64,000 bases of DNA, from assembly GCF_028994805.1 (NCBI RefSeq), contig NZ_JAJQQP010000009.1, positions 62,001-126,000 of the forward strand, in the 5' to 3' direction. Below the pieces are notes generated by a model. That model had not been told where the DNA came from and did not search any database. It was given only the letters and a program-made list of their open reading frames with translations. How positions within the stretch are numbered: position 1 is the first letter of the stretch; every line of letters starts with the position of its first letter. Both the position numbers and the translations under genes were made by a program. Positions 7,925 to 15,061 of this stretch are shown here, in pieces. Origin of the DNA: Promicromonospora iranensis. GTDB taxonomy: Bacteria > Actinomycetota > Actinomycetes > Actinomycetales > Cellulomonadaceae.

Positions 7925-8515
7925 TCACCGGCGCAGGGTCACGTGCGTGACCTCGGGCGTGTGCCGCACGGAGGTGGAGGAGAACTCGATGGGCGGTACG
8001 CCGTCGAACACGCGGGTGCCGGAGCCGAGGGTGAACGGTACGACGTGCAGCCGCAGCTCGTCGACGTGGCCGGCGGCGAGGTACTCGTTGAGCGTCGTGG
8101 CCCCGCCGGTGATGGAGATGTCGCGGTCCCCGGCGGCGGCCCGGGCCTGCTCCAGGGCGCTCTCGATGCCGCCGGTGACGAAGTGGAAGGTGGTACCGCC
8201 CTCCATCGGGATCGGGTCGCGTGCGTGGTGGGTGAGGACGAAGACGGGGCCGTGGTAGGGCGGGTTGTCGCCCCACCAGCCCGTCCAGTCCAGGTCCCAC
8301 TCGCCGCGGCCGGGGGAGAACATGTTGCGGCCCATGATGTACGCGCCGGCGCCCACGATGGCGTCCACCTCGGTCTTGTGCGCGTCCCCGTGCTCGAACA
8401 TCCAGGTGTGCAGGCGCTCGCCCGCGAGCGGTCCGAACGGGTGCTCCAACGACTGGTCGTGCCCGGCGGAGTAGCCGTCGAGCGAGACTGCCATGTCTGC
8501 TTTCACGATTCCCAT
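7925..8515 (-). CDS. Dihydrofolate reductase-like (RibD C-terminal domain) protein
   Basis: About 196 residues of the stand-alone RibD_C/DHFR fold. The start region GIVKADMAVSLDGYSAGHDQS, the central GAGAYIMGRNMFSPGRGEWD segment, the ISITGGATTLNEYLAAGHVDELRLH block and the C-terminal GSGTRVFDG are all typical. ATG 8515 puts the first beta-strand at the N-terminus; a GTG at 8539 in the same frame would add eight residues. It is a paralogue of the protein at 2032-2613. It ends 13 bases upstream of the aminodeoxychorismate lyase start and may be cotranscribed with it. Substrate unknown. Confidence 0.82.
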   Translation of the reverse strand: MGIVKADMAVSLDGYSAGHDQSLEHPFGPLAGERLHTWMFEHGDAHKTEVDAIVGAGAYIMGRNMFSPGRGEWDLDWTGWWGDNPPYHGPVFVLTHHARDPIPMEGGTTFHFVTGGIESALEQARAAAGDRDISITGGATTLNEYLAAGHVDELRLHVVPFTLGSGTRVFDGVPPIEFSSTSVRHTPEVTHVTLRR

Positions 8516-8571
8516 GTCGTGTCCGACGACGGAGGCCACGAGAACTCATCGGACGACCCCACGGCCGCGCG

Positions 8572-9531
8572 CTACCGCCGGGCCAGGGCCTCGATCTCCG
8601 CCACCGCGCTGTCGCCGAGCCGGCTCAGCTCGTTGCCCATGGACCCCGCGACGTGCGGTGTGAGCAGCACGTTCGGCAGGCTCCACAGGGGGTGGTCAGC
8701 CGGCAGCGGCTCGGGTTCGGTGACGTCGAGGACGGCGTCGATCCGGCCGGTGGAGAGCTCGGCGACGAGCGCGTCGGTGTCCACCAGGGCCCCGCGTGCG
8801 GTGTTGATCAGCGTGGCGCCGTCGGGCAGGAGGGCGAGGCGGCGTGCGTCGATCATCTGCCTGGTCTCCGGGATGTCGGGCGCGTGGACCGAGACCACCG
8901 TGGACGTGGCCATGAGCTCGTCGAGCTCGACCTTGCGCACGCCGAGCCGGTGCGCGTCGTCGTCGGTCAGGTAGGGGTCCGAGACCGACACGACCAGGTC
9001 GAAGGGGCGCAGCAGCTCGATGGTCTGCCGGCCGATGCACGAGGCGCCGACGAGGCCCACCCGGCGGCCGTGGTTGCCCGCCTGGGGGAACGCCTGCTCC
9101 CGGTCGATGAACGCGCGCCGCTCGGCGTAGAGCCGGGCGGAAGGCAGCGCCTGCTTGCCCGCCAGCAGGATGAGCGCGAGCGACAGCTCGGCCACCGGCC
9201 GCCCGTTGGCGGCGCGGGCGTCGGTCAGCGTCATCCGGCGCTCGCGGGCTGCGGGGCCCAGCAGGCCTGTCGCGCTCCCGCCCGTGTGCACGACGGCGCG
9301 CAGCCGGGGTGCTGCCGCCATCACGGCGTCGGTGAGGAAGCCCGCGCCCCAGCCGGTGACGAGCACGTCGCAGCGCTCGAGCGCCGTGGCCGCCTCCGGT
9401 GCGGCGAGGTCCTCGAGCACCTGTGGCCACACGTTCGCCACTGCCGCGAGCCGACGGCGGGCCGCGTCGTCGAGGAGCCGGTCCGCGAGCGCCGCCGGGC
9501 GCATGGTGAGCACTACGTCGAGTGGTTCCAT
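8572..9531 (-). CDS. D-isomer-specific 2-hydroxyacid dehydrogenase
   Basis: A 319-residue NAD(P)-dependent dehydrogenase. The cofactor-binding half contains GRRVGLVGASCIGRQTIELL; the catalytic Arg lies in INTARGALVDTDALV, the Glu region in DVTEPEPLPADHPLW and the His in VLLTPHVAGS. ATG 9531 has a good GGAGGT. Right upstream at 9556-9570 is a palindrome matching the LacI-type operators of the adjacent sugar locus, and the gene is divergent from the sugar-binding protein. It is therefore probably part of that carbohydrate regulon, perhaps acting on an acidic sugar catabolite (inference). Confidence 0.88.
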   Translation of the reverse strand: MEPLDVVLTMRPAALADRLLDDAARRRLAAVANVWPQVLEDLAAPEAATALERCDVLVTGWGAGFLTDAVMAAAPRLRAVVHTGGSATGLLGPAARERRMTLTDARAANGRPVAELSLALILLAGKQALPSARLYAERRAFIDREQAFPQAGNHGRRVGLVGASCIGRQTIELLRPFDLVVSVSDPYLTDDDAHRLGVRKVELDELMATSTVVSVHAPDIPETRQMIDARRLALLPDGATLINTARGALVDTDALVAELSTGRIDAVLDVTEPEPLPADHPLWSLPNVLLTPHVAGSMGNELSRLGDSAVAEIEALARR

Positions 9532-9555
9532 CTCTACCTCCTGGTCCGGTGTGCA

Positions 9556-9570
9556 GGATAACGTTGTCCC
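9556..9570. promoter_or_regulatory. LacI-type operator O1 (hydroxyacid dehydrogenase promoter)
   Basis: GGATAACGTTGTCCC, a near-perfect palindrome centred on CG. It lies about 25 bases upstream of the dehydrogenase start and belongs to a set of five similar sites in 9.5-19.1 kb. Confidence 0.75.
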
Positions 9571-9620
9571 ATTGCGGAGGGAAGCCCGACGTGCGGCGAG
9601 GTTGGAAATGGCGCGGTCAC

Positions 9621-9648
9621 TTGACACGCGGGACCAGGCCGCTAATCT
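9621..9648 (+). promoter_or_regulatory. Promoter of the ABC sugar importer operon
   Basis: TTGACA at 9621-9626, a 16-base spacer and TAATCT at 9643-9648 form a near-consensus vegetative promoter. The LacI-type operator O2 starts at its -10 box, so bound repressor would block initiation. Confidence 0.7.
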
Positions 9649-9662
9649 GAGAACGTTTTCCT
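9648..9662. promoter_or_regulatory. LacI-type operator O2 (sugar-binding protein promoter)
   Basis: TGAGAACGTTTTCCT, sharing the AACGTT core with O1 and O3. It overlaps the end of the -10 element and is about 50 bases upstream of the binding-protein ATG. Confidence 0.72.
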
Positions 9663-9713
9663 GCGCCGACCAGAGCGCAGCTCAAGGATGAGTACATCTC
9701 AAAGGGGAGAACC

Positions 9714-11051
9714 ATGATCAGATCACGCGCCCGCTGGGCGACCGCCGGGCTGGCCGTCACGGCGCTGACGGGCCTGAGTGCCTGCTCGGCTGCCGACGCG
9801 CCCACCACCGCCACGGGCGGTGGCGCCGAGGCCGCGGGCCCGGTGACCATCGAGGTCTGGGGGTGGAACGCCGAGACCGGCAAGCAGATCGTCGAGGCGT
9901 TCAACGAGGCACAGGACGACGTCACGGTGGAGTACGTGCTGCAGGCCAGCAACACCGCCACGCAGACCAACTTCCAGAACGCCATGGAGGCAGGCTCCGG
10001 CGTCCCCTGCCTGGTGCAGGGCTTCGCGCCGCTGACCACCATGGTCGTCAACGGCTGGGCGCAGGACATCACCGAGCAGGTCGAGGGCTCCGCCGACCTC
10101 TACAACGAGGGCTCGCTCGCCGCGGCCCAGGTCGACGGCCGGTACTACGGCCTGCCGAGCGGTTCCGACGGCCAGTTCTTCATCGTGAACCAGAAGACGT
10201 TCGACACGTACGACGTCGAGGTCCCCGCCACCTGGGACGAGTTCGTCGAGACCGGGCGCGAGCTCAAGAAGCACGGCGTCGACATCACCAACATGGCCGG
10301 TGAGGACCCCAGCGGCCTGATGGCCCTGGCCCAGCAGGCGGGTGCCGAGTGGTTCCGGATCGACGGCGACCAGTGGGTGGTCAGCTTCACGGACGACGCC
10401 ACGCTCGCCGCGGCCGACGTGTACCAGCCGCTCATCGACGAGGACCTGGTGTCCAACCAGACCTACATGGACCGGCCGGCCCTGTACGAGTACTTCGACT
10501 CCGGCAAGATGGCATCGACGACCACGCAGTGGTGGTCGCTCACGGGCCTGCAGACCGGCCTGGTCGACTCGGCGGGCGACTGGTCGGCGCACCCGATCCC
10601 GCAGTTCTCGGACGCGGCGGAGCCCGTCACGCCCGGCCGCACGCTCCCCTCGTTCGTCCCCGCGGGCTGCGAGAACCCCGAGGCCGCCGTGGCCTACTCG
10701 AACTGGCTCACCACGCCCGAGGCGATCGAGTCGGGCCGCAACGCCGAGACCGGCGCCGTCAGCTTCCCGACGCAGATCCCCGACCCCTCGGACTACGTCG
10801 ACGAGGTGGTCCCGGAGGGCCTCTTCGTGGACGACAAGGCCGCGGGCGAGGAGATCATCGCCGCCCAGGAGAACGTGATCGGCAAGTTCGAGCTCGGGCC
10901 GAACTACGACGCCTGGTTCCCGGAGCTGCAGGACCAGTGGGGCAAGGCCGTCGCCGGCGAGATCACGCTCGAGGAAGCGCTGACCGCTGTGCAGGAGTTC
11001 GTCGCGTCCGACCTGGACAGCAAGGGCATCTCCTACACCGTCGCCGAGTGA
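9714..11051 (+). CDS. ABC sugar importer, solute-binding lipoprotein
   Basis: A 445-residue extracytoplasmic binding protein of the carbohydrate (family 1 SBP) type. The signal sequence ends in a lipobox (LTGLSAC, Cys about residue 24) followed by an Ala/Gly/Thr linker; mature sequence begins VTIEVWGWNAETGKQIVEAFN, usual for this family. Further family features are a central MALAQQAGAEWF segment and a late VAYSNWLTTPEAIE segment. It is the first gene of a three-gene importer with the two permeases downstream. No ATPase gene is present; actinomycete sugar importers commonly share one MsiK-type ATPase encoded elsewhere. Operator O2 lies at its promoter. The ligand is probably an oligosaccharide released by the enzymes encoded downstream. 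Confidence 0.92.
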   Translation: MIRSRARWATAGLAVTALTGLSACSAADAPTTATGGGAEAAGPVTIEVWGWNAETGKQIVEAFNEAQDDVTVEYVLQASNTATQTNFQNAMEAGSGVPCLVQGFAPLTTMVVNGWAQDITEQVEGSADLYNEGSLAAAQVDGRYYGLPSGSDGQFFIVNQKTFDTYDVEVPATWDEFVETGRELKKHGVDITNMAGEDPSGLMALAQQAGAEWFRIDGDQWVVSFTDDATLAAADVYQPLIDEDLVSNQTYMDRPALYEYFDSGKMASTTTQWWSLTGLQTGLVDSAGDWSAHPIPQFSDAAEPVTPGRTLPSFVPAGCENPEAAVAYSNWLTTPEAIESGRNAETGAVSFPTQIPDPSDYVDEVVPEGLFVDDKAAGEEIIAAQENVIGKFELGPNYDAWFPELQDQWGKAVAGEITLEEALTAVQEFVASDLDSKGISYTVAE

Positions 11052-11079
11052 GCCGCTGACCCACGAGGGGAGGACGTCG

Positions 11080-12084
11080 ATGTCCGTCAACACGCAAGAC
11101 AACCACGCCGCCGTGCGCGAACCGGTACCCGGCTCGCCGCCCGGCGGGCAGCCCAGGAGCGGCTCCTCCCCTCGTGGGCGCACCCCGCGCTGGAACTGGC
11201 GCACCGCACAGAGCGTCAAGGGAGCCTCGCTCACCTTCCCGTTCCTGGCCGGCTTCACGCTGTTCGTGCTCGTGCCGGTCGGGATGGCGCTGCGCGAGAG
11301 CGTCTACACCACGAGGTCCGCGGGGGGTCTGGGCTTCGGCGGCCAGACCGTGTCCTTCGCCGGGCTGGACAACTTCGCCGCGGGTCTCGTCGACGGCAGC
11401 TTCTGGGCGGGGATGCTCAGGGTGTTCCTGTACGCCCTGGTCGTCGTCCCGCTGACCCAGGTGCTGAGCCTCGCCCTGGCTCTCCTGCTCGACGCCGCGC
11501 GGCGCCGGACCGCCGCCCGGTTCCGGATCGCGCTGCTGCTCCCGTACATGGTGCCGGGCATCGTCGCGACGATGGTCTGGATCTTCCAGTACAGCCCGAC
11601 GGTCGGGCCGCTGACGCCGTTCTTCGAGGCGTTCGGCCTCGACGTGAACTTCTTCTCCAGCTCGATGGTCTGGGTGTCGATGGGCAACCTCGCGATCTGG
11701 GGCGCGCTCGGGTTCACGATGCTGATCCTCTACGGGGCGCTCCAGTCGGTACCCCACGAGATCTTCGAGGCGGCGCGGCTCGACGGCGCGTCCGAGCTGC
11801 GGATCGCGCTGTCCATCAAGGTGCCCTTCGTCCGCGGGTCGCTGGTGCTGACGTCGCTGCTCTCGATCATCGGCACGCTGCAGCTCTTCGACCAGCCCCT
11901 GCTGTTCCGGGCCGTCACGCCCGAGACCATCACCCGGGACTTCACGCCCGCCATGATGATCTACGACCAGGCGTTCAACGTGGGCAACCTCAACTACGCC
12001 ACGGCTCTGTCGGTCATCCTCGCCCTCGTCGTCGGTGTCGCCTCCGCGATCATCTACCGCTTCATCAACAGGGAAGAGCCATGA
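11080..12084 (+). CDS. ABC sugar importer permease, MalF-like
   Basis: A 334-residue inner-membrane permease with six predicted helices after a Pro/Gly/Arg-rich cytoplasmic N-terminus (about 45 residues). The EAA loop that contacts the ATPase reads EAARLDGASELRIALSIKVP. It lies 28 bases after the binding-protein gene, and its stop overlaps the next permease start by four bases. It forms the membrane channel with that partner. Confidence 0.92.
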   Translation: MSVNTQDNHAAVREPVPGSPPGGQPRSGSSPRGRTPRWNWRTAQSVKGASLTFPFLAGFTLFVLVPVGMALRESVYTTRSAGGLGFGGQTVSFAGLDNFAAGLVDGSFWAGMLRVFLYALVVVPLTQVLSLALALLLDAARRRTAARFRIALLLPYMVPGIVATMVWIFQYSPTVGPLTPFFEAFGLDVNFFSSSMVWVSMGNLAIWGALGFTMLILYGALQSVPHEIFEAARLDGASELRIALSIKVPFVRGSLVLTSLLSIIGTLQLFDQPLLFRAVTPETITRDFTPAMMIYDQAFNVGNLNYATALSVILALVVGVASAIIYRFINREEP

Positions 12085-13025
12085 GCGACACGACACTCGT
12101 GCCCGACGCCGCCGTCGTCCCCGATCCCGTCGCCCGACCCGGACGCCGACGTCGCCGCCGGCTCGACGAGGGTTCCTCCGTGGCGGAAGCCCGCGGCTCC
12201 TCCCGCTGGGTGGTCCTCGGGGTGCTGGTCGCCCTGACGCTGTACGCCGTCGGGCCGCTGTGGTGGCTGCTCGTCGCGGCGACGAAGAACCAGCGGGAGC
12301 TGTACACCACCCACGGGCTCTGGTTCAGCCAGCTCAACCTGTGGGACAACCTGAGCACCCTGTTCACCTACCAGGACGGGATCTTCGGCCGGTGGCTGTG
12401 GAACACCGTCGTGTACGCGGGGCTCGGCTCGCTCGGGCTGACGTTCGTCGCGCTCGCGGCCGGCTACGGGATCGCCAAGTACCGGTACCGCGGGCGCGGG
12501 CTGACGATGGGCCTGATCATCGCGTCCTTCCTGATCCCCGGCTCGCTGATGATCGTGCCGAGCTTCATCCTCTTCGTGAAGCTGGGCATGTACGACACGA
12601 TCTGGGCGATGATCCTGCCCGGCATGTTCGGGTCGTTCTCCGTCTACCTGGCCAAGGTCTACGCGGAGGGCGCGGTGCCGTCCGAGCTCATGGAGGCCGC
12701 CCGCATCGACGGCGCGGGGGAGTACCGGATCTTCTTCTCCATGGGGCTGCGCCTGCTGTCGACCGCGGGCGCGACGATCTTCCTGCTGCACTTCGTGGCC
12801 TCGTGGAACACGTTCATGTGGCCGCTGGTCTTCCTCAAGGGGGTCGACAAGTGGCCGGTGATGCTCGGCATGTACTCGTGGCTGCAGCGAGGGATGGACA
12901 GCACGGTGGACCTCACCAGCCTCGTGGTCACCGGGTCGCTCGTCTCGACCATCCCGATGGTGGTGCTCATGATCGCGATGCAGCGCTACTGGCGTTCGGG
13001 CGTCACGCTCGGGAGCCTCAAGTAG
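12081..13025 (+). CDS. ABC sugar importer permease, MalG-like
   Basis: A 314-residue permease with six membrane helices. The N-terminus is charged (PGRRRRRRLDEG) and the EAA loop reads MEAARIDGAGEYRIFFSMG. A FLLHFVASWNTFMWPLVFLKG segment is typical of MalG-type subunits. It is translationally coupled to the upstream permease (ATGA overlap). The gene ends eight bases before the convergent lacI gene. Confidence 0.92.
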   Translation: MSDTTLVPDAAVVPDPVARPGRRRRRRLDEGSSVAEARGSSRWVVLGVLVALTLYAVGPLWWLLVAATKNQRELYTTHGLWFSQLNLWDNLSTLFTYQDGIFGRWLWNTVVYAGLGSLGLTFVALAAGYGIAKYRYRGRGLTMGLIIASFLIPGSLMIVPSFILFVKLGMYDTIWAMILPGMFGSFSVYLAKVYAEGAVPSELMEAARIDGAGEYRIFFSMGLRLLSTAGATIFLLHFVASWNTFMWPLVFLKGVDKWPVMLGMYSWLQRGMDSTVDLTSLVVTGSLVSTIPMVVLMIAMQRYWRSGVTLGSLK

Positions 13026-13033
13026 TGCCCGGG

Positions 13034-14053
13034 TCAGCCCTTCGGCGGGGCGGTCGACTCCCGCACCACCAGCTGCGGCGCCGTGACCGACGACGCAGCA
13101 TCGCCGTCGCCGTCGATCACCTGCGAGAGCAGGCCGAACGCGCGGGTACCGAGGTCCTCGAAGTCCTGGTCCACGGTGGTCAGGGACGGCTGCCACAGGG
13201 CGACGAGCGGCTGGTCGTCGAAGCCGATCACGGAGATGTCGCCCGGGACGTCGAGGCCGCGGTCGGACAGTGCCCGCATGAGGCCCAGCGCGATGTCGTC
13301 GTTGGCGCAGAAGACCGCGGTGACGTCGTTCATCCCGGCGATCCGCTCGCCCCAGCGGTAGCCGGAGCTCGCGTCCCAGTCGGCCCGCATGATCTGCGGG
13401 ACCGGCGCACCGGCGGCGCCCAGGGCCGCACGCCAGCCGTCGGTGCGGCCCGAGTGCTTGCCCTCGGTCGGGCCGGCGATGTGGTGGACCGTCCGGTGCC
13501 CGAGATGGAGCAGGTAGTCGGTCGCCTGGCGACCCGCGGTGCGCTCGTCGATCAGCGCCGCCGGGACCGTGCCCGTGCGGCGCGAGCCGCCGCCGGCGAC
13601 CACCACGGGCAGGCCCTCGGGCAGCGCCTTGGCGGCGTTGATACCCGCCCGGTCGAACTCGAGCACGATCACGCCCGCCGTCGGCTGGGCCAGCGTGAGA
13701 TCGATGGCGGCGCGCACGTGCTCGTCGTCGCCGGACTCCACGACGGTGATCGACACGGTCATGCCGGCCCGCCGGGCGGCCGTCTCCACCCCCTGCAGCG
13801 TGCGGGCGTAACCGTAGTTGGCGGTCGCGCCCGCGAGCACGGACACGAGCGTGCGCCGGCCCGAGCGCATCGAGCGGGCGGCGCCGTTCGGGCGGTACCC
13901 GAGGGCCTGCACCGCCTCGTGCACACGCTGGGCGAGCTCGGGCGCCACGTACTTCGAGCCGTTCAGGACCCGGGAGACGGTGGGTACCGAGACCTCCGCC
14001 GCCCTGGCGACATCGGCGAGGACAGGGGCTCGGTACGACTTCGGACTGGCCAT
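13034..14053 (-). CDS. LacI-family transcriptional regulator of the carbohydrate locus
   Basis: A 339-residue repressor. The N-terminal HTH and hinge read VLADVARAAEVSVPTVSRVL and ALGYRPNGAARSMRSG; the rest is a periplasmic-binding-protein-like ligand domain (VIVLEFDRAGINAAKALP, VTAVFCANDDIALGLMRAL, DISVIGFDDQPLVALWQPSLTTV). It is divergent from the first glycoside hydrolase gene, and operator O3 lies between the two starts, predicting autoregulation. The same palindrome occurs at the importer, dehydrogenase and lyase promoters, so this protein is the natural candidate for local control. The effector is presumably a sugar released from the polymer. Confidence 0.92.
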   Translation of the reverse strand: MASPKSYRAPVLADVARAAEVSVPTVSRVLNGSKYVAPELAQRVHEAVQALGYRPNGAARSMRSGRRTLVSVLAGATANYGYARTLQGVETAARRAGMTVSITVVESGDDEHVRAAIDLTLAQPTAGVIVLEFDRAGINAAKALPEGLPVVVAGGGSRRTGTVPAALIDERTAGRQATDYLLHLGHRTVHHIAGPTEGKHSGRTDGWRAALGAAGAPVPQIMRADWDASSGYRWGERIAGMNDVTAVFCANDDIALGLMRALSDRGLDVPGDISVIGFDDQPLVALWQPSLTTVDQDFEDLGTRAFGLLSQVIDGDGDAASSVTAPQLVVRESTAPPKG

Positions 14054-14072
14054 GAGCCGAGCATACGACAGC

Positions 14073-14087
14073 TGATAACGTTTTCCC
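14073..14087. promoter_or_regulatory. LacI-type operator O3 (lacI / glycoside hydrolase divergent promoter)
   Basis: TGATAACGTTTTCCC lies between the lacI start (14053) and the GH43 start (14105). It shares the AACGTTTTCC core with O2 and the GATAACG half with O4 and O5. Confidence 0.78.
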
Positions 14088-14104
14088 CATCTGAGGAGAG
14101 TTGA

Positions 14105-15061
14105 GTGCCCACCCACCCGCGCGCCCCCCGTGGCGTCATCGCACCAGGACGGCTCTTCACCGACGACCAGGGTGCCGTCGCCCAGCTGCACGGCGTCGGC
14201 ATCCAGAGGTTCGGCGACCTGTTCTACGCCTGGGGCGAGGACAAGACGAACGGCGGGACCTTCGGGGGAGTGGCCTGCTACTCGTCACCCGACCTCGCGA
14301 CCTGGACCGCGCACGGGCACGCCCTGCCCGTCTCGCCCGACGTCCCCGACCTCGCCCCGGGCCGGGTGATCGAACGACCCAAGGTGCTGCGCAACCCGGC
14401 CGGGACGTACGTGATGTTCCTGCACGTCGACTCCGGCGACTACGCCGACGCCCGGGTGGGCTGGGCGGTCGCCGACCGGCCCGAGGGCCCATACACCTAC
14501 CTGCGCAGCGAGCGCCCGCTCGGCAACATCAGCCGGGACATCGGCGTGTTCGCGGACGACGACGGCACCGGGTACCTGCTGTCCGAGGACCGGGAGCACG
14601 GCCTGCACGTCTACCGGCTGTCCGCGGACTACCTGGCGGTCGAGGAGATCGTCGCGACCACGCTCACACCGCCCAGCGACCACCCGGCGGGTCCGCACGG
14701 GTACGAGTCGCCGGCGCTCGTCAAGGCGGACGACCTCTACTACCTGTTCGGCTCCGACCTGTCGGGCTGGTCCACGAACGACAACAAGGTGGCGACGGCG
14801 CCGTCGCCCGCCGGTCCGTGGAGCGACTGGGCCGACTTCGCGCCCCCGGGCTCGGCCACGTGCGACTCCCAGACCTCGACGGTCGTGACCGTGCACGGCT
14901 CCGAGACCACGAGCCACGTGTACGTCGGCGACCGGTGGGACCGGGACGACCTGTTCCACTCCGCGCCCGTCTGGCTCCCCCTGCGGATCGCCGACGGCGT
15001 CGCACGGCTCGAGTGGCGCGACACCTGGACCATCGATCCCCGGACGGGGGTGATCGCATGA
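14105..15061 (+). CDS. GH43 family protein, exo-beta-1,3-galactanase-like (GH43_24 type)
   Basis: A 318-residue five-bladed beta-propeller hydrolase without a signal peptide, thus probably intracellular. The early segment VGIQRFGDLFYAWGEDKTNGG, the VIERPKVLRNPAGTYVMFLH block and DLYYLFGSDLSGW resemble galactan 1,3-beta-galactosidases of GH43. The usual N-terminal catalytic Asp of GH43 (an xDP motif) is not seen, which agrees with the known replacement of that base in the galactanase subfamily. The GTG start follows GAGGAGAG. Its stop overlaps the next gene by four bases. Likely role: removing galactose from imported beta-1,3-galacto-oligosaccharides; subfamily and substrate are inferred. Confidence 0.78.
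   Translation: MPTHPRAPRGVIAPGRLFTDDQGAVAQLHGVGIQRFGDLFYAWGEDKTNGGTFGGVACYSSPDLATWTAHGHALPVSPDVPDLAPGRVIERPKVLRNPAGTYVMFLHVDSGDYADARVGWAVADRPEGPYTYLRSERPLGNISRDIGVFADDDGTGYLLSEDREHGLHVYRLSADYLAVEEIVATTLTPPSDHPAGPHGYESPALVKADDLYYLFGSDLSGWSTNDNKVATAPSPAGPWSDWADFAPPGSATCDSQTSTVVTVHGSETTSHVYVGDRWDRDDLFHSAPVWLPLRIADGVARLEWRDTWTIDPRTGVIA

Noticed and set aside
9714-13025. Complete ABC sugar importer including ATPase
   Set aside because: No ATPase gene lies in or next to the operon; a shared ATPase elsewhere must be assumed.
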